A stretch of 64,000 bases of DNA from Dyella japonica A8. Lineage in GTDB: Bacteria > Pseudomonadota > Gammaproteobacteria > Xanthomonadales > Rhodanobacteraceae. The notes below the pieces were generated by a model. That model was not told where the DNA came from. It saw only the letters and a program-made list of their open reading frames with translations, and searched no databases. Location of the stretch: positions 186,001 through 250,000 of the forward strand of contig NZ_CP008884.1 of assembly GCF_000725385.1 (NCBI RefSeq), in the 5' to 3' direction. Each line of letters starts with the position of its first letter. Position 1 is the stretch's first letter. Of the stretch, positions 25,614 through 34,097 are shown in pieces. The position numbers were made by a program, and so were the translations under genes.

Positions 25614-25629
25614 GACTACAGATGTAGTC
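25614..25629 (-). promoter_or_regulatory. BlaI-type operator 2
   Basis: GACTACAGATGTAGTC is the reverse complement of operator 1 and begins 28 bp after it. Paired operators are typical of bla and mec control regions. The rest of 25630-25930 contains only a possible 23-codon ORF. Confidence 0.85.
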
Positions 25630-25739
25630 AATAGGCCGGTCGGACTGGATTTGCGTCAGCGCTGACTTGTTGCATCGCACAAAATTCGGAGTAGAGTGCG
25701 CGCCGTCCTCATCCAACGGCGCGCCTGGAGTGCGCTCAT

Positions 25740-25811
25740 ATGAAGGCCATCACGCAACACATTGCCGACCTGTCCCGCCTCGCACGGCGAGTGCTTCCGC
25801 CCACGGGTTAG
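25740..25811 (+). CDS. Possible 23-codon small ORF
   Basis: ATG at 25740 with GGAG 9 nt upstream encodes MKAITQHIADLSRLARRVLP plus three residues. It is placed 120 bp ahead of the small membrane protein gene and could be a leader peptide or chance. No family is recognised. Confidence 0.2.
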   Translation: MKAITQHIADLSRLARRVLPPTG

Positions 25812-25930
25812 CGACCTCCTCCCATCCTTAGGCATCCGTACCCGCGGCGCGCGCATGCGCCGTGGCGGACGAATGCGATGGGACGTCCATACGGCATCCG
25901 CCGAACGATTCACCACACACGGGGAAAACC

Positions 25931-26128
25931 ATGAAGACGCTTGTCGACTGGCTGGCGCGACGGCTGTGGCCGTACGTGTTCTGCCTGGTGCTCTACGTCG
26001 GTGCCATAGGGCCGGCACTGATCTCAGCCGCCAGCACGGCGGCCGTGATCGCCGGCCTGGTGCTCCTGGTCTTGCTGCTGGCATGGGGCGGGTTGCTGCT
26101 GCGCCGCGGTTTCACTCACAAGGAATGA
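25931..26128 (+). CDS. Small two-helix membrane protein
   Basis: 65 residues: a short basic amphipathic start (MKTLVDWLARRLWPY), then two adjacent hydrophobic helices (VFCLVLYVGAIGPALISAAS and AAVIAGLVLLVLLLAWGGLLL) and a basic tail. GGGG upstream of the ATG is a plausible ribosome-binding site. It ends within a few bases of the SPFH gene, so the two are probably co-transcribed and may interact. Function unknown. Confidence 0.65.
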   Translation: MKTLVDWLARRLWPYVFCLVLYVGAIGPALISAASTAAVIAGLVLLVLLLAWGGLLLRRGFTHKE

Positions 26129-26133
26129 TCGCC

Positions 26134-27000
26134 ATGAAACGCATGTTGACGATGTCGCTGTCGCTCTCCGCCCTGTTGCTGGCCGCCTGCTCGAAAGTGC
26201 CGGCGGGCAATGTCGGCGTGAAGTTCCAGATGTATGGCGACGACAAGGGCTCGCTGCAGGAGCTGCCGCCCGGCCGTTACTGGGTGGGTTGGGGCTACGA
26301 GATGTACACCTTCCCAACCTTCACGCAGACCTACACCTTCACCCGCTCGGCCACCGAAGGCCGCCCGGTCGACGAATCGATCAGCTTCCAGACCGCCCAG
26401 GGCCTTACCGTGAACGCCGACGTGGGCATCACCTACCACATCGATCCATCCAAGGTGACGCTGATCTTCCAGAAGTACCGCAAGGGCATCGACGAGATCA
26501 CCGACGTGTACCTGCGCAACATGATCCGCGACGCGCTGGTGAAGGAAGCTTCGAGCCTGGACATCGAGTCGGTGTACGGCAAGGGCAAGGCCAACCTGAT
26601 CGAAGCGGTGCAGAAGGACGTGAGCGACGAAGTATCCGCCGTGGGCATCGACGTGGAGAAAATCTACTGGATCGGCGAACTGCGCCTGCCGGAAAACGTG
26701 GTGCAGTCGATCAACGCCAAGATCCAGGCAACGCAGATGGCCGAGCAGCGCCAGAACGAAGTGGCGCAGGCGAAGGCTGAAGCGGAAAAGGTGGAGGCGG
26801 AAGCACAGGGACGTGCCCAGGCACAGATCACGATTGCCGAGGCGGAGGCCAAGGCGATCGAGTTGAAGGGTGAGGCGCTGCGGTCGAATCCGAATATTGT
26901 GCAGATGTCGGCGATCGAGAAGTGGGATGGGCATCTGCCGACGTATACGGGGAGTGCTGCGTTGCCGTTTGTCAGTTTGGGGAGTGTGCAGGGGAAGTAG
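26134..27000 (+). CDS. SPFH/prohibitin-domain lipoprotein
   Basis: A 288-residue protein. The lipobox LAAC follows MKRMLTMSLSLSALL, then comes an SPFH domain (VGVKFQMYGDDKGSLQELPPGRYWVGW ... SISFQTAQGLTVNADVGITYHIDPSKVTLIFQKYRKGIDEITDVYLRNMIRDAL). A charged coiled coil follows (AEQRQNEVAQAKAEAEKVEAEAQGRAQAQITIAEAEAKAIELKGEAL). The start at 26134 has AAGGA at good spacing; an ATG at 26125 overlaps the previous stop. Most bacterial SPFH proteins have a transmembrane anchor; a lipid anchor puts this one in the periplasm. Confidence 0.87.
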   Translation: MKRMLTMSLSLSALLLAACSKVPAGNVGVKFQMYGDDKGSLQELPPGRYWVGWGYEMYTFPTFTQTYTFTRSATEGRPVDESISFQTAQGLTVNADVGITYHIDPSKVTLIFQKYRKGIDEITDVYLRNMIRDALVKEASSLDIESVYGKGKANLIEAVQKDVSDEVSAVGIDVEKIYWIGELRLPENVVQSINAKIQATQMAEQRQNEVAQAKAEAEKVEAEAQGRAQAQITIAEAEAKAIELKGEALRSNPNIVQMSAIEKWDGHLPTYTGSAALPFVSLGSVQGK

Positions 27001-27489
27001 GCTGGTTGGTGTTCTTGCTTTTTGTTGCGGGGTGGTGATTTGAAACCGCGATTGTTAGCCGCCTTTTCGGCCCTCTCTCCTGTGGGGGAGAGGGTTGGGG
27101 GTGGGGGCAATCTTGCCGCACCCTTCCTACTCGTCATCCCGGCGCAGGCCGGGATCCAGTAGCGGTAGTGGCCGGTCGTCGCCTCAGGCCTTCCCGCGAT
27201 CTGGCCGCTTACGCAGCGGGCGTTTCGACCTTCTGCCGAAGGCCGAGTCACTTTTCTTTTGCTGGCCCAAAAGAAAAGTAACCCAAAGAAAATGGCCTTG
27301 AGAGCCAGAGCTGGCAGCATTCCGGTGGGATAAACCCGAACGGTTGAGGAACGTTGCCACACGGCAACCTTCGCCTCTGCACAGCAGGTACTACCAAGCG
27401 CTTCGCAACGCGCCATGGCGATGAGGACTTAAAGCAGCGCCTCGCTTCGGCGGGGACATGACCCGCACGGTCGCCCGCTTTTCTCTTTT

Positions 27490-27574
27490 CTGTGGGAGCG
27501 CACCCTGTGCGCGACAACCTAACGGAGCGGTGACTACGAGACGCCGCTGTCGCGCACAGGGTGCGCTCCCGCAG
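27490..27574. repeat. REPIN, copy 3
   Basis: Arms 27490-27515 and 27549-27574, with one mismatch (CCGCAG for CCACAG). The centre is the same as in copy 1. Confidence 0.8.
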
Positions 27575-27642
27575 ACAAGCCGGCACAACGGAGTTCCATC
27601 GCGACATTCGACGCAATGTGCAGCGAAGCAGCACGAGCCGTC

Positions 27643-27825
27643 CGCTTTGGCTTTGGCTTTGGCTTTGGCTTTGGCTTTGGCTTTGGCTTTGGCTTTGGCT
27701 TTGGCTTTGGCTTTGGCTTTGGCTTTGGCTTTGGCTTTGGCTTTGGCTTTGGCTCTTGGCTTTGGCTCTTGGCTCTTGGCTCTTGGCTCTTGGCTCTTGG
27801 CTCTTGGCTCTTGGCTCTTGGCTTT
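27643..27825. repeat. GGCTTT hexamer array followed by GGCTCTT heptamer array
   Basis: About 18 copies of GGCTTT (27643-27752), then a change to about 10 copies of the heptamer GGCTCTT. The register change from 6 to 7 bp suggests a heptamer variant expanded at one end. The translations (Lys-Pro, Ala-Leu and similar repeats) are artefacts. Confidence 0.88.
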
Positions 27826-27882
27826 TGACCTACCGGGTCCCCGTATGACGCGGCGGACGGGTGGAGATCAGGCCCCGTAGGG

Positions 27883-27980
27883 GTGCCAGGGACGGATCCC
27901 TGGCACTTTTCGTCGGGGCAGGATGCCCCGTTGAAAAGCCCGGAACCCGCCCGCGAACCTTCCGGGCGAAGCCCGGAAGG
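27883..27980. repeat. Three-hairpin module, copy 3
   Basis: GTGCCAGGGA/TCCCTGGCAC, then GGGGCAggaTGCCCC within a partly paired CTTTTCG/TTGAAAAG stem, then CCTTCCGGGcgaaGCCCGGAAGG. The third loop is shortened relative to copy 1 while its stem is retained. Confidence 0.7.
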
Positions 27981-28335
27981 CGCGTCATCCGGGGGGCCCT
28001 TCTCTTTGGTTACTTTCTGACGCGAAGCTAATCCCCGTGGGACTTGGGCAAGCAAGAGAAAGTGACCCGCCCTCCGGCAGGAGGGCGGAAGCCCGCGGCA
28101 GGCGAGCCAGGTCACGGGAGCGCCTGAGGCGACGACCGACCACCACAGAAACTGGATCCCGGCCTGCGCCGGGATGACGGCAGAAGAACGAAGCAGTGAG
28201 GCCAGATTGACCCCTCACTCCAACCCTCTTCCCCGCTCCCAATAGCCGTAGCCATCCATGGCCGCGTACCCCGCAGAAATAACTATGCAAATCCGGCCGG
28301 CAACGACACCACCCGACGATCACCCACCAACAGCC

Positions 28336-30672
28336 TCAATCCTTCGGCGGCTTCATCTCATACTCCCGCGGCGACGTATCCCCCGCGAGATTCCGCACAA
28401 AATAATCCCACCGCTTGCGCATCATGTACGGGCTCGCGGCGCCATACGCGTGCCGCGCATTGGGTATCAGCAGCAAGTCGAAATCCTTGTTGGCCTTGAT
28501 CAACGCATCGACGACCAACAGCGTTTCGTAGGGAGGCACGTTGTCGTCCATGGTGCCGTGCGCCAGCAGCAGGTGGCCCTTCAGTCCAGCAGCATGGTTC
28601 TGGTTGGCCTGGTCGTCATAGTTGCTCTTGCCGTCCTTGCCGGCCACCAGCAGGCCCTGCCACTTCTCAGCCCAGTCGTCTTCGTAGTTGCGGTTGTCGT
28701 GGTTGCCGCTTTCGGCGATGCCTACCTTGAACAGGTCGGCGTAACGGAACATGGCGGTCACCGTGGCGTTGCCGCCGCCGGAGTGGCCCCACATGCCTAC
28801 GCGCTGCATGTCGATCCACGGGTAGCGCTTGCCCAGTTCCTTCAGGCCAACGACCTGGTCAGGCAGTGTGTTGTCGCCGATGTTGCCGAAGTACGCGTCA
28901 TGGAACGCCTTCGAGCGCCAAGGCGTGCCCATGCCGTCGATGGCGACCACGATGAAGCCCAGTTCCGCCAGCGCCTGGTGATCCACGCGCGCCGGATTGA
29001 AGCTGCGCGATCCCACCGAGCCGGTCTGCGGGCCGGGATAGATGTAATCGATGATCGGGTACTTCTTCGACGGATCGAAATGCGTCGGCTTGAACATCAG
29101 GCCATAAAGGTCGGTCTTGCCGTCGCGGCCTTTCACGGTGAACGGCTCGGGTGCCTTCCAGCCGGTGGCGAGCAGGCGCGAGATGTCCGCCTTCGCAATG
29201 GTGCCCATCACCTTGCCGTCCTGCGCGTTGCGCAGCACGGTGACCGGGGGCGTGGTTGGCGTGGAATAGGCATCCGCGAACAGACGTCCATCCGGCGAAA
29301 GAGTGATGGTGTGGTCCGCCGGCTCCGGTGCGAGCAGGGTCGGCGCGCCGCCATCCAGGCTTACCTTGTAGAACTGCTGGTAGTACGGATCAACGCCATG
29401 CTCGCGACCGACGCCGCGGAACCACAGCGTGCGCGTCGCCGCATCAACCTTCAGCACCTCGGTGACGTTCCCTTCGCCGGTGGTGATGGCGTGCTTGAGC
29501 TTGCCGCTGTCCAGATCGTAAAGGTACAGGTTGCCCCAGTTGTTGCGCTCGCTGAACCACACCACTTCGTGGCTGGCCGGCAGGTATTGCCAGTTGACCT
29601 TGCCGTTGCCGCTTTCGTAATAGGTGGGCACGCTTTCGTCGAACACCGTGCGCACGTCGCCGGTGTGGATATCTGCCACGCGGAACCATGCCTGCTTGTG
29701 GTCGCGCGAGGAGGACACGAAGGCGAGCGAACCCGAGTCGGTCGCCCATTGCACGTCATCCCAGCCGTCATCGCGACCGCAACTCACGTCGTCGCACAAG
29801 GTGGAACGATGCTGGTCCGGCTCCATGTTCAGGCGCAGCACCTTGCGTGCATCCACGTCGACGATGACGCGCTCGATCATCGTCACGTCCTTGTCGCCGA
29901 CCAGCGGATACTTCCACTTCTCCACCTTCGGGTGGCCGACGTTGGTGCCCACCAGCACCATGTCGCCGGTCTTGCGCTGGTCCTGCTGGAAGGTGGCGAT
30001 GCGCTTGGAATCAGGCGACCACACCAGGATGGCCTTGCTGCTGTGCTTCCAACCTGCGTTGTCGGTGGCGTAGCCGTCGTTCTCCACGCCGTCGAGGGTG
30101 AGCTGGCTTTCCTTGCCGGTGGCGATGTCGCGCACCCACAGATTCCAGTCACGCACGAAGGCCCCGCTGCGCTTGTCCGGCGAGAGCACCATGGGCTCGT
30201 TGCCGACGCCGTCGACGTTCTCGTCCCTGCCCGCGTCGCACGTGGCCTTGCCCTTCATGTCGCACAGGTAGTGCCGGCCTTTCAGGCTTACGTCCAGGCG
30301 GCCATCGGGCGCGATGGCGAACGTGGCGATGCCCAACTTCGTCGCGCTGACCGGCTTGCCCAGTGCCTTGCCGAGTGCTGCGGCAAGCTTTGCATGATCG
30401 AACGCCGACTCGGCCTTGCCGGTACCCACGTCGAAGCGCAAGTAGTGGTCGCCGGTCGCATCATGGTCGCGATACCAGAAGTGCGTATCGTCCAGCCAGG
30501 TGACGGTCTGTACAGCGTGATCGACCAGCGGCGTGACGTTGTAACCCACGTAGCGCTCAGCCCGCGCGTAGTCATCGTTGGTCAGGGTACGCCCCTGTGC
30601 CGCCGCCCCCATCGAAAGAGCGCCCAGCGCAAGCGCACCGGCAAGGCGCGCGCCACGTGTGTTCAATGTCAT
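28336..30672 (-). CDS. S9 family prolyl oligopeptidase, dipeptidyl peptidase IV-like, exported
   Basis: A 778-residue enzyme. The start at 30672 gives the signal peptide MTLNTRGARLAGALALGALSMGAAAQG and has GGAGA upstream. A DPP-IV beta-propeller (VLSPDKRSGAFVRDWNLWVRD ... VWSPDSKRIATFQQDQR ... WYDD-like SCGRDDGWDDVQWATDSGSLAFVS) precedes the alpha/beta hydrolase domain. Catalytic residues: Ser in GHSGGG (S631), Asp in HGTMDDNVPP and His in ARHAYG. It probably removes X-Pro dipeptides in the periplasm. Composite repeats sit on both sides. Confidence 0.93.
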   Translation of the reverse strand: MTLNTRGARLAGALALGALSMGAAAQGRTLTNDDYARAERYVGYNVTPLVDHAVQTVTWLDDTHFWYRDHDATGDHYLRFDVGTGKAESAFDHAKLAAALGKALGKPVSATKLGIATFAIAPDGRLDVSLKGRHYLCDMKGKATCDAGRDENVDGVGNEPMVLSPDKRSGAFVRDWNLWVRDIATGKESQLTLDGVENDGYATDNAGWKHSSKAILVWSPDSKRIATFQQDQRKTGDMVLVGTNVGHPKVEKWKYPLVGDKDVTMIERVIVDVDARKVLRLNMEPDQHRSTLCDDVSCGRDDGWDDVQWATDSGSLAFVSSSRDHKQAWFRVADIHTGDVRTVFDESVPTYYESGNGKVNWQYLPASHEVVWFSERNNWGNLYLYDLDSGKLKHAITTGEGNVTEVLKVDAATRTLWFRGVGREHGVDPYYQQFYKVSLDGGAPTLLAPEPADHTITLSPDGRLFADAYSTPTTPPVTVLRNAQDGKVMGTIAKADISRLLATGWKAPEPFTVKGRDGKTDLYGLMFKPTHFDPSKKYPIIDYIYPGPQTGSVGSRSFNPARVDHQALAELGFIVVAIDGMGTPWRSKAFHDAYFGNIGDNTLPDQVVGLKELGKRYPWIDMQRVGMWGHSGGGNATVTAMFRYADLFKVGIAESGNHDNRNYEDDWAEKWQGLLVAGKDGKSNYDDQANQNHAAGLKGHLLLAHGTMDDNVPPYETLLVVDALIKANKDFDLLLIPNARHAYGAASPYMMRKRWDYFVRNLAGDTSPREYEMKPPKD

Positions 30673-30879
30673 GTTATCTCCCCAGTCAATCACGGCGTGC
30701 CGGCAGGTCTACCTGCCGGCCGGACCTTTTATCCTAGTGTTACCGATGGATGGGGACGCATGCCATTGGTTTGGGGAGTGGCTATCTACGGTTGCTTGCT
30801 CGCGCGGCAGGGGATGGTGTTGCCAGGCATGTGGTGACTGAATGGCCTGGTTGTTGTCCGAAGGGCGCGTCATACAAGG

Positions 30880-31430
30880 TCCCCCGGAGATCAAAAGCCA
30901 TGGCCGGAAGCCAAAGCATGAACCTGAGCCGTTGGCGGGGCGTCCCAGAGAGGCGAGTCCCTTGTGGGAGCGCACCCTGTGCGCGACTAGGGCGTCTCGT
31001 AGTCACCGCTCCGTTAGGTTGTCGCGCACAGGGTGCGCTCCCACAGAAAAGCGGGCGGCCGTGCGTGGCCCGTCAGGACCGAAGCGCAGCGAGACTACGC
31101 TTTGAGCCCTCATCGCCATGGCGCGTTGCGAAGCGCTTCGAAGTACTCGCTGTCTAGAGGCGGAGGTAGGCAAGCAACAAACCGCCTCGAGCGTTCGAGC
31201 TTTTCCCTTTGAAATGCTGCCAGCTCTGGCTCTTCAGGCCATTTTCTTTGGGTTACTTTTCTTTTGGGCCAGCAAAAGAAAAGTGACTCGGCCTTCGGCA
31301 GAAGGTCGAAACGCCCGCTGCGTAAGCGGCCCGATCGCGGGATCGTCTGAGGCGACAACCAACCGCAAAGTCACTGGATGACCAGCCCTTCGGCTGTTGA
31401 AAAGCGCCTCCGGCCTGCGCCGGGATGACG
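30880..31430. repeat. Composite intergenic repeat, copy 4 (inverted orientation)
   Basis: This fills most of the 854-bp gap between the S9 peptidase and mdtJI-like genes, in reverse relative to copies 1 and 3: decayed AAAGCC remnant (about 30890-30930), REPIN (30963-31046), conserved spacer, intact ACTTTTCTTTTG inverted repeat (31255-31284), and an intact GGCCTGCGCCGGGATGACGG hairpin. It lacks the three-hairpin module, like copy 2. Confidence 0.8.
30963..31046. repeat. REPIN, copy 4 (inverted)
   Basis: Arms 30963-30987 and 31021-31046. The centre (GGCGTCTCGTAGTCACCGCT) is the reverse complement of that in copies 1 and 3. Confidence 0.8.
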
Positions 31431-31526
31431 GGCAGGAGGGGCGGGGCAAGAGTGACCTCTCACTCCGAATCGCGCCCGAAGGGGAGGATGCAAGAGTCAC
31501 CGTCATCCATGACCACCCCACGCGAA

Positions 31527-31859
31527 CTACGCAAACTTCAACAAGCCCACTCCCACCATGATCAACCCCAACCCCACCCACCCCGATCGCCTCAACCGCT
31601 CCCCGAACAACGTCATCCCCAACACCGTCGTCGCCACCAAGCCCACGCCACCCCAAATGCCATACGCCACCGAAAGCTGTATCCCCCGGATCGCGTAACT
31701 CAGCGCGGTGAACGCCGCCAGCGCACAGGCAATCGCCGCCACCGCGGGCCGCTTGTAGGCAAAACCGTGCGATTGCTTCATCAACACATTTGCCGCAATC
31801 TCCAGCACGATCGCGATGGCGAGATAGAGCAAATGGACCGGCTCGAACTCAGGAAGCAT
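31527..31859 (-). CDS. mdtI: SMR family efflux subunit, MdtI-like
   Basis: A 110-residue, four-helix small multidrug resistance protein. Conserved Glu at residue 20 in the first helix (YLAIAIVLEIAANVLMKQSHGF); RGIQLSVAYGIWGGVGLVATTVLG and FGERLRRSGWVGLGLIMVGVGLLKFA match E. coli MdtI, whose pair with MdtJ exports spermidine. It is encoded downstream of and overlapping by 11 bp the MdtJ-like gene. Paired SMR subunits function as a heterodimer in the inner membrane. Confidence 0.88.
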   Translation of the reverse strand: MLPEFEPVHLLYLAIAIVLEIAANVLMKQSHGFAYKRPAVAAIACALAAFTALSYAIRGIQLSVAYGIWGGVGLVATTVLGMTLFGERLRRSGWVGLGLIMVGVGLLKFA

Positions 31860-32202
31860 GATGGCCTTCCTCCGGCGCTTCGTCCGTGCCGCGTTCCAGC
31901 AGCACGATGCCGGCGATGATCAGCGCGATCGCGATCAGCTTCACCGGCGAGAGCGCCTCGGCGAACAGCCACGCGCTGCAGACGGTGATGAGTACCAGCC
32001 CCAGGCTTTCCCACGCACCATAGGCCACCGCCAGCGGAATGCGCTTCACCGCCAGTGCCAGGCTGGTGTACGACAGCACCAGCATGATGTACATCACGGA
32101 GAGACCGATTGTCTGCGAGCCGTGGTGCGTGCCGTATTTCATCGCCAATGTGCCGGCGACTTCGGTGACAATAGCGGCTGCCATGAATAGCCAGTAACGC
32201 AT
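31849..32202 (-). CDS. mdtJ: SMR family efflux subunit, MdtJ-like
   Basis: A 117-residue four-helix SMR protein: MRYWLFMAAAIVTEVAGTLAMKYG (conserved Glu14), then LALAVKRIPLAVAYGAWESLGLVLITVCSAWLFAE and IALIIAGIVLLERGT, closest to MdtJ. The start at 32202 has AAGGAGAT upstream; the longer frame to 32247 is not hydrophobic. It is divergent from the thioesterase gene with 58 bp between starts. Confidence 0.88.
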   Translation of the reverse strand: MRYWLFMAAAIVTEVAGTLAMKYGTHHGSQTIGLSVMYIMLVLSYTSLALAVKRIPLAVAYGAWESLGLVLITVCSAWLFAEALSPVKLIAIALIIAGIVLLERGTDEAPEEGHHAS

Positions 32203-32260
32203 GTGGATCTCCTTGTCCCCCTTGCGTTGCCATCCTACCCTTGCCATCCCCGATCACGCC

Positions 32261-32674
32261 ATGAACCAAGCCGTCACCTCCCCGTCCCTCTCGCTGCCGG
32301 AAGCACGCATGCTCGAGATGGTGTTTCCCGACCACACCAACCACCTTGGCACCCTGTTCGGCGGCCAGGCGCTGGCCTGGATGGACAAGGCCGCGTTCAT
32401 CGTCGCCTCGCGCCATGCCCGCCGCACCGTGGTCACCGCGCGCTCGGAAGAGGTGAATTTCCGCGTGCCCGTGCGCAAGGGCCAGCTGGCCGAACTGGTC
32501 GCGCGCATCGTGCACGTGGGCCACAGCTCGATGACGGTGGAAGTGGAACTCACCGCCGAAGATCCCCTCACCGGCGACCGTCGCGTGTGTACCACCGGAC
32601 GCTTCGTGATGGTCGCGCTCGATTCCAACGGCACGCCGGCCACCGTGCCGCCGTTGGCCGCCGTCGCCGGCTAA
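32261..32674 (+). CDS. Acyl-CoA thioesterase (hotdog fold, YciA/BACH-like)
   Basis: A 137-residue cytosolic hotdog-fold enzyme: EMVFPDHTNHLGTLFGGQALAWMDKAAFIVASRHARRTVVTARSEEVNFRVPVRKGQLAELVARIVHVGHSSMTVEVELTAEDPLTGDRRVCTTGRFVMVALD. The NHLGTLFGGQALAWMDKAA segment holds the catalytic Asn/Asp of the YciA-type family. It hydrolyses acyl-CoA esters; chain preference cannot be read. No clear Shine-Dalgarno sequence is present. Confidence 0.92.
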   Translation: MNQAVTSPSLSLPEARMLEMVFPDHTNHLGTLFGGQALAWMDKAAFIVASRHARRTVVTARSEEVNFRVPVRKGQLAELVARIVHVGHSSMTVEVELTAEDPLTGDRRVCTTGRFVMVALDSNGTPATVPPLAAVAG

Positions 32675-32733
32675 GCTAGTTTCTGCCGTGGCGCAGGCAC
32701 GCCGCCTCCATTCACCGCCCTGGGATACCCGCC

Positions 32734-33486
32734 ATGTCGCCTCGCCTTACCGTTGTCGGCAACTACATCTCGCCCTACGTGCGCAAAGTGCTGGCGTGCA
32801 TGGAACTGAAGGGGCTGGCGTATGACATCGACCCGATCACGCCCTTTGTCGGCGACGATCGCTTCAGCGACCTGAGCCCGCTGCGACGCATCCCGGTGCT
32901 GATCGATGGCGAGCTGGTGCTCAACGACTCATCGGTGATCTGCCAGTATCTGGAAGATCGTTTCCCCACGCCGTCGCTCTATCCGGCCGACATCGCGCAG
33001 CGCGCGAAGGCGCGCTGGCTGGAGGAATACTGCGATACGCACCTGGCGAACGTGCTGGTGTGGAAGCTGTTCTACCAGAAGGCCATCCTGCGCCGGGTCT
33101 TTCACGAGGAAACGGACGAGGCCGTGGTGGAGCGGGCGCTCAGCGTGGAGATTCCGGCGGCGCTCGATTACCTGGAGAACCAGCTGCCCGCGGAGGGTTT
33201 CGCGTTCGGCGGGCTTTCCATTGCGGATATCAGCATCGCCTCGTATTTCCGCACCGCTTCTTTCGTGCGTTACGCCATCGATGCCACGCGCTGGCCGCGC
33301 ACGGCGCAACTGGTCGAACGCACGCAGGCGCTGCCGGCGTTCCAGCGCCTGGCGCATTGGGAAGAAACGGCGCTGCGCCTGCCGGTCACCGAGCAGCGTG
33401 CGGCGCTGCAGGCTGCCGGTGCGCCGCTGACCTCGTGGACGATGGGTACGCCAACGCCGCGCAAGGGCTTTGCCCGCATGGAGTAG
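32734..33486 (+). CDS. Glutathione S-transferase family protein
   Basis: A 250-residue GST. Thioredoxin-like half: LTVVGNYISPYVRKVLACMELKGLAYDIDPI with cis-Pro region LRRIPVLIDGELVLNDSSVICQYLEDRFP. Helical half includes FAFGGLSIADISIASYFRTASFVRYAIDATRWPRTAQLVERTQALPAFQRL. The catalytic residue is probably Ser or Tyr in NYISPYVRK. The substrate is unknown and no neighbour informs it. Convergent with the small gene at 33506. Confidence 0.87.
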   Translation: MSPRLTVVGNYISPYVRKVLACMELKGLAYDIDPITPFVGDDRFSDLSPLRRIPVLIDGELVLNDSSVICQYLEDRFPTPSLYPADIAQRAKARWLEEYCDTHLANVLVWKLFYQKAILRRVFHEETDEAVVERALSVEIPAALDYLENQLPAEGFAFGGLSIADISIASYFRTASFVRYAIDATRWPRTAQLVERTQALPAFQRLAHWEETALRLPVTEQRAALQAAGAPLTSWTMGTPTPRKGFARME

Positions 33487-33505
33487 CCCTCGCGCCGGGG
33501 CGATC

Positions 33506-33874
33506 TCAGCGCAGATGCAGCCAGTGCAGGTGGACCCCGTTCTCGCGGTCTTCCGCGCGGAAGCCTTCGCGGCCCTCCGCCACGATGCCCCACACGGTGC
33601 GCATCGTCTCGCCCAATGGCTCGTCCACGCGCACATGCTCGCCCAGCGGAATGGCGAAGCGGGTTTCCAGCATCATCACCTGGTCGCGTTCCCACACCAG
33701 GATGGCCGGGCGGGCCGAGTTGGCACCCCAGCCCAGGTGGATCTGCACGTCCTTGGGCGCGTAGCTGCCACGGTTGTCGAGCTTCCAGTTCTCCGATCGG
33801 CGCAGCAACGCCTGCAGGCGCGGGTCGCTCCAATCCACGCGATTCCCTTTCACGTGCGGCTTGTGTGCGGTCAT
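33506..33874 (-). CDS. Conserved-looking hypothetical protein
   Basis: 122 residues, soluble and without Cys or a signal peptide: KGNRVDWSDPRLQALLRRSENWKLDNRGSYAPKDVQIHLGWGANSARPAILVWERDQVMMLETRFAIPLGEHVRVDEPLGETMRTVWGIVAEGREGFRAEDRENGVHLHWLHL. The C-terminal half, with a GEHVRVDEP...VWGIVAEGREG pattern, faintly recalls PilZ-like barrels but lacks a clear c-di-GMP motif. Not recognised. It stands alone, with 223 bp of unannotated sequence before the next gene. Confidence 0.65.
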   Translation of the reverse strand: MTAHKPHVKGNRVDWSDPRLQALLRRSENWKLDNRGSYAPKDVQIHLGWGANSARPAILVWERDQVMMLETRFAIPLGEHVRVDEPLGETMRTVWGIVAEGREGFRAEDRENGVHLHWLHLR

Positions 33875-34097
33875 GTGGAAACTGATCTCATCGGGCGGTA
33901 CGACAACGCCGCGAGGGTGGGCGCGGCAAGGCAGACACGTCGTCCCAAGGGCCGGCGTATGGCACGGTTATCGGCGATGCTTACGCGAACTTGAGGCCGG
34001 CCCGCCCCGCATAGGCCATCAGGCACCCCATCCGGGCACTATGGCCCGGCCCGGCGCGACGCCATACTCCGCGGCGAACCCACCCGGAGGCTTTCCC

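Larger units (their letters stand above)
27125..28190. repeat. Composite intergenic repeat, copy 3
   Basis: This occupies the 1.3-kb gap between the SPFH and S9 peptidase genes, in the same orientation as copy 1: REP-like hairpin (27135-27160), ACTTTTCTTTTG inverted repeat (27250-27279), conserved spacer, REPIN (27490-27574), tandem arrays (27643-27825), three-hairpin module (27883-27980), interrupted TTTGGTTACTTT block and closing hairpin (about 28150-28180). Over modules shared with copy 1 the sequences are nearly identical. Confidence 0.8.

Noticed and set aside
27534..28115. 193-codon frame encoding a Lys-Pro repeat
   Set aside because: Another translation of the microsatellite and REPIN in composite copy 3.
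28258..30837. 859-codon plus-strand frame
   Set aside because: Antisense to the well-supported DPP-IV-like gene; high-GC codon bias produces long antisense frames, and no domain is visible.
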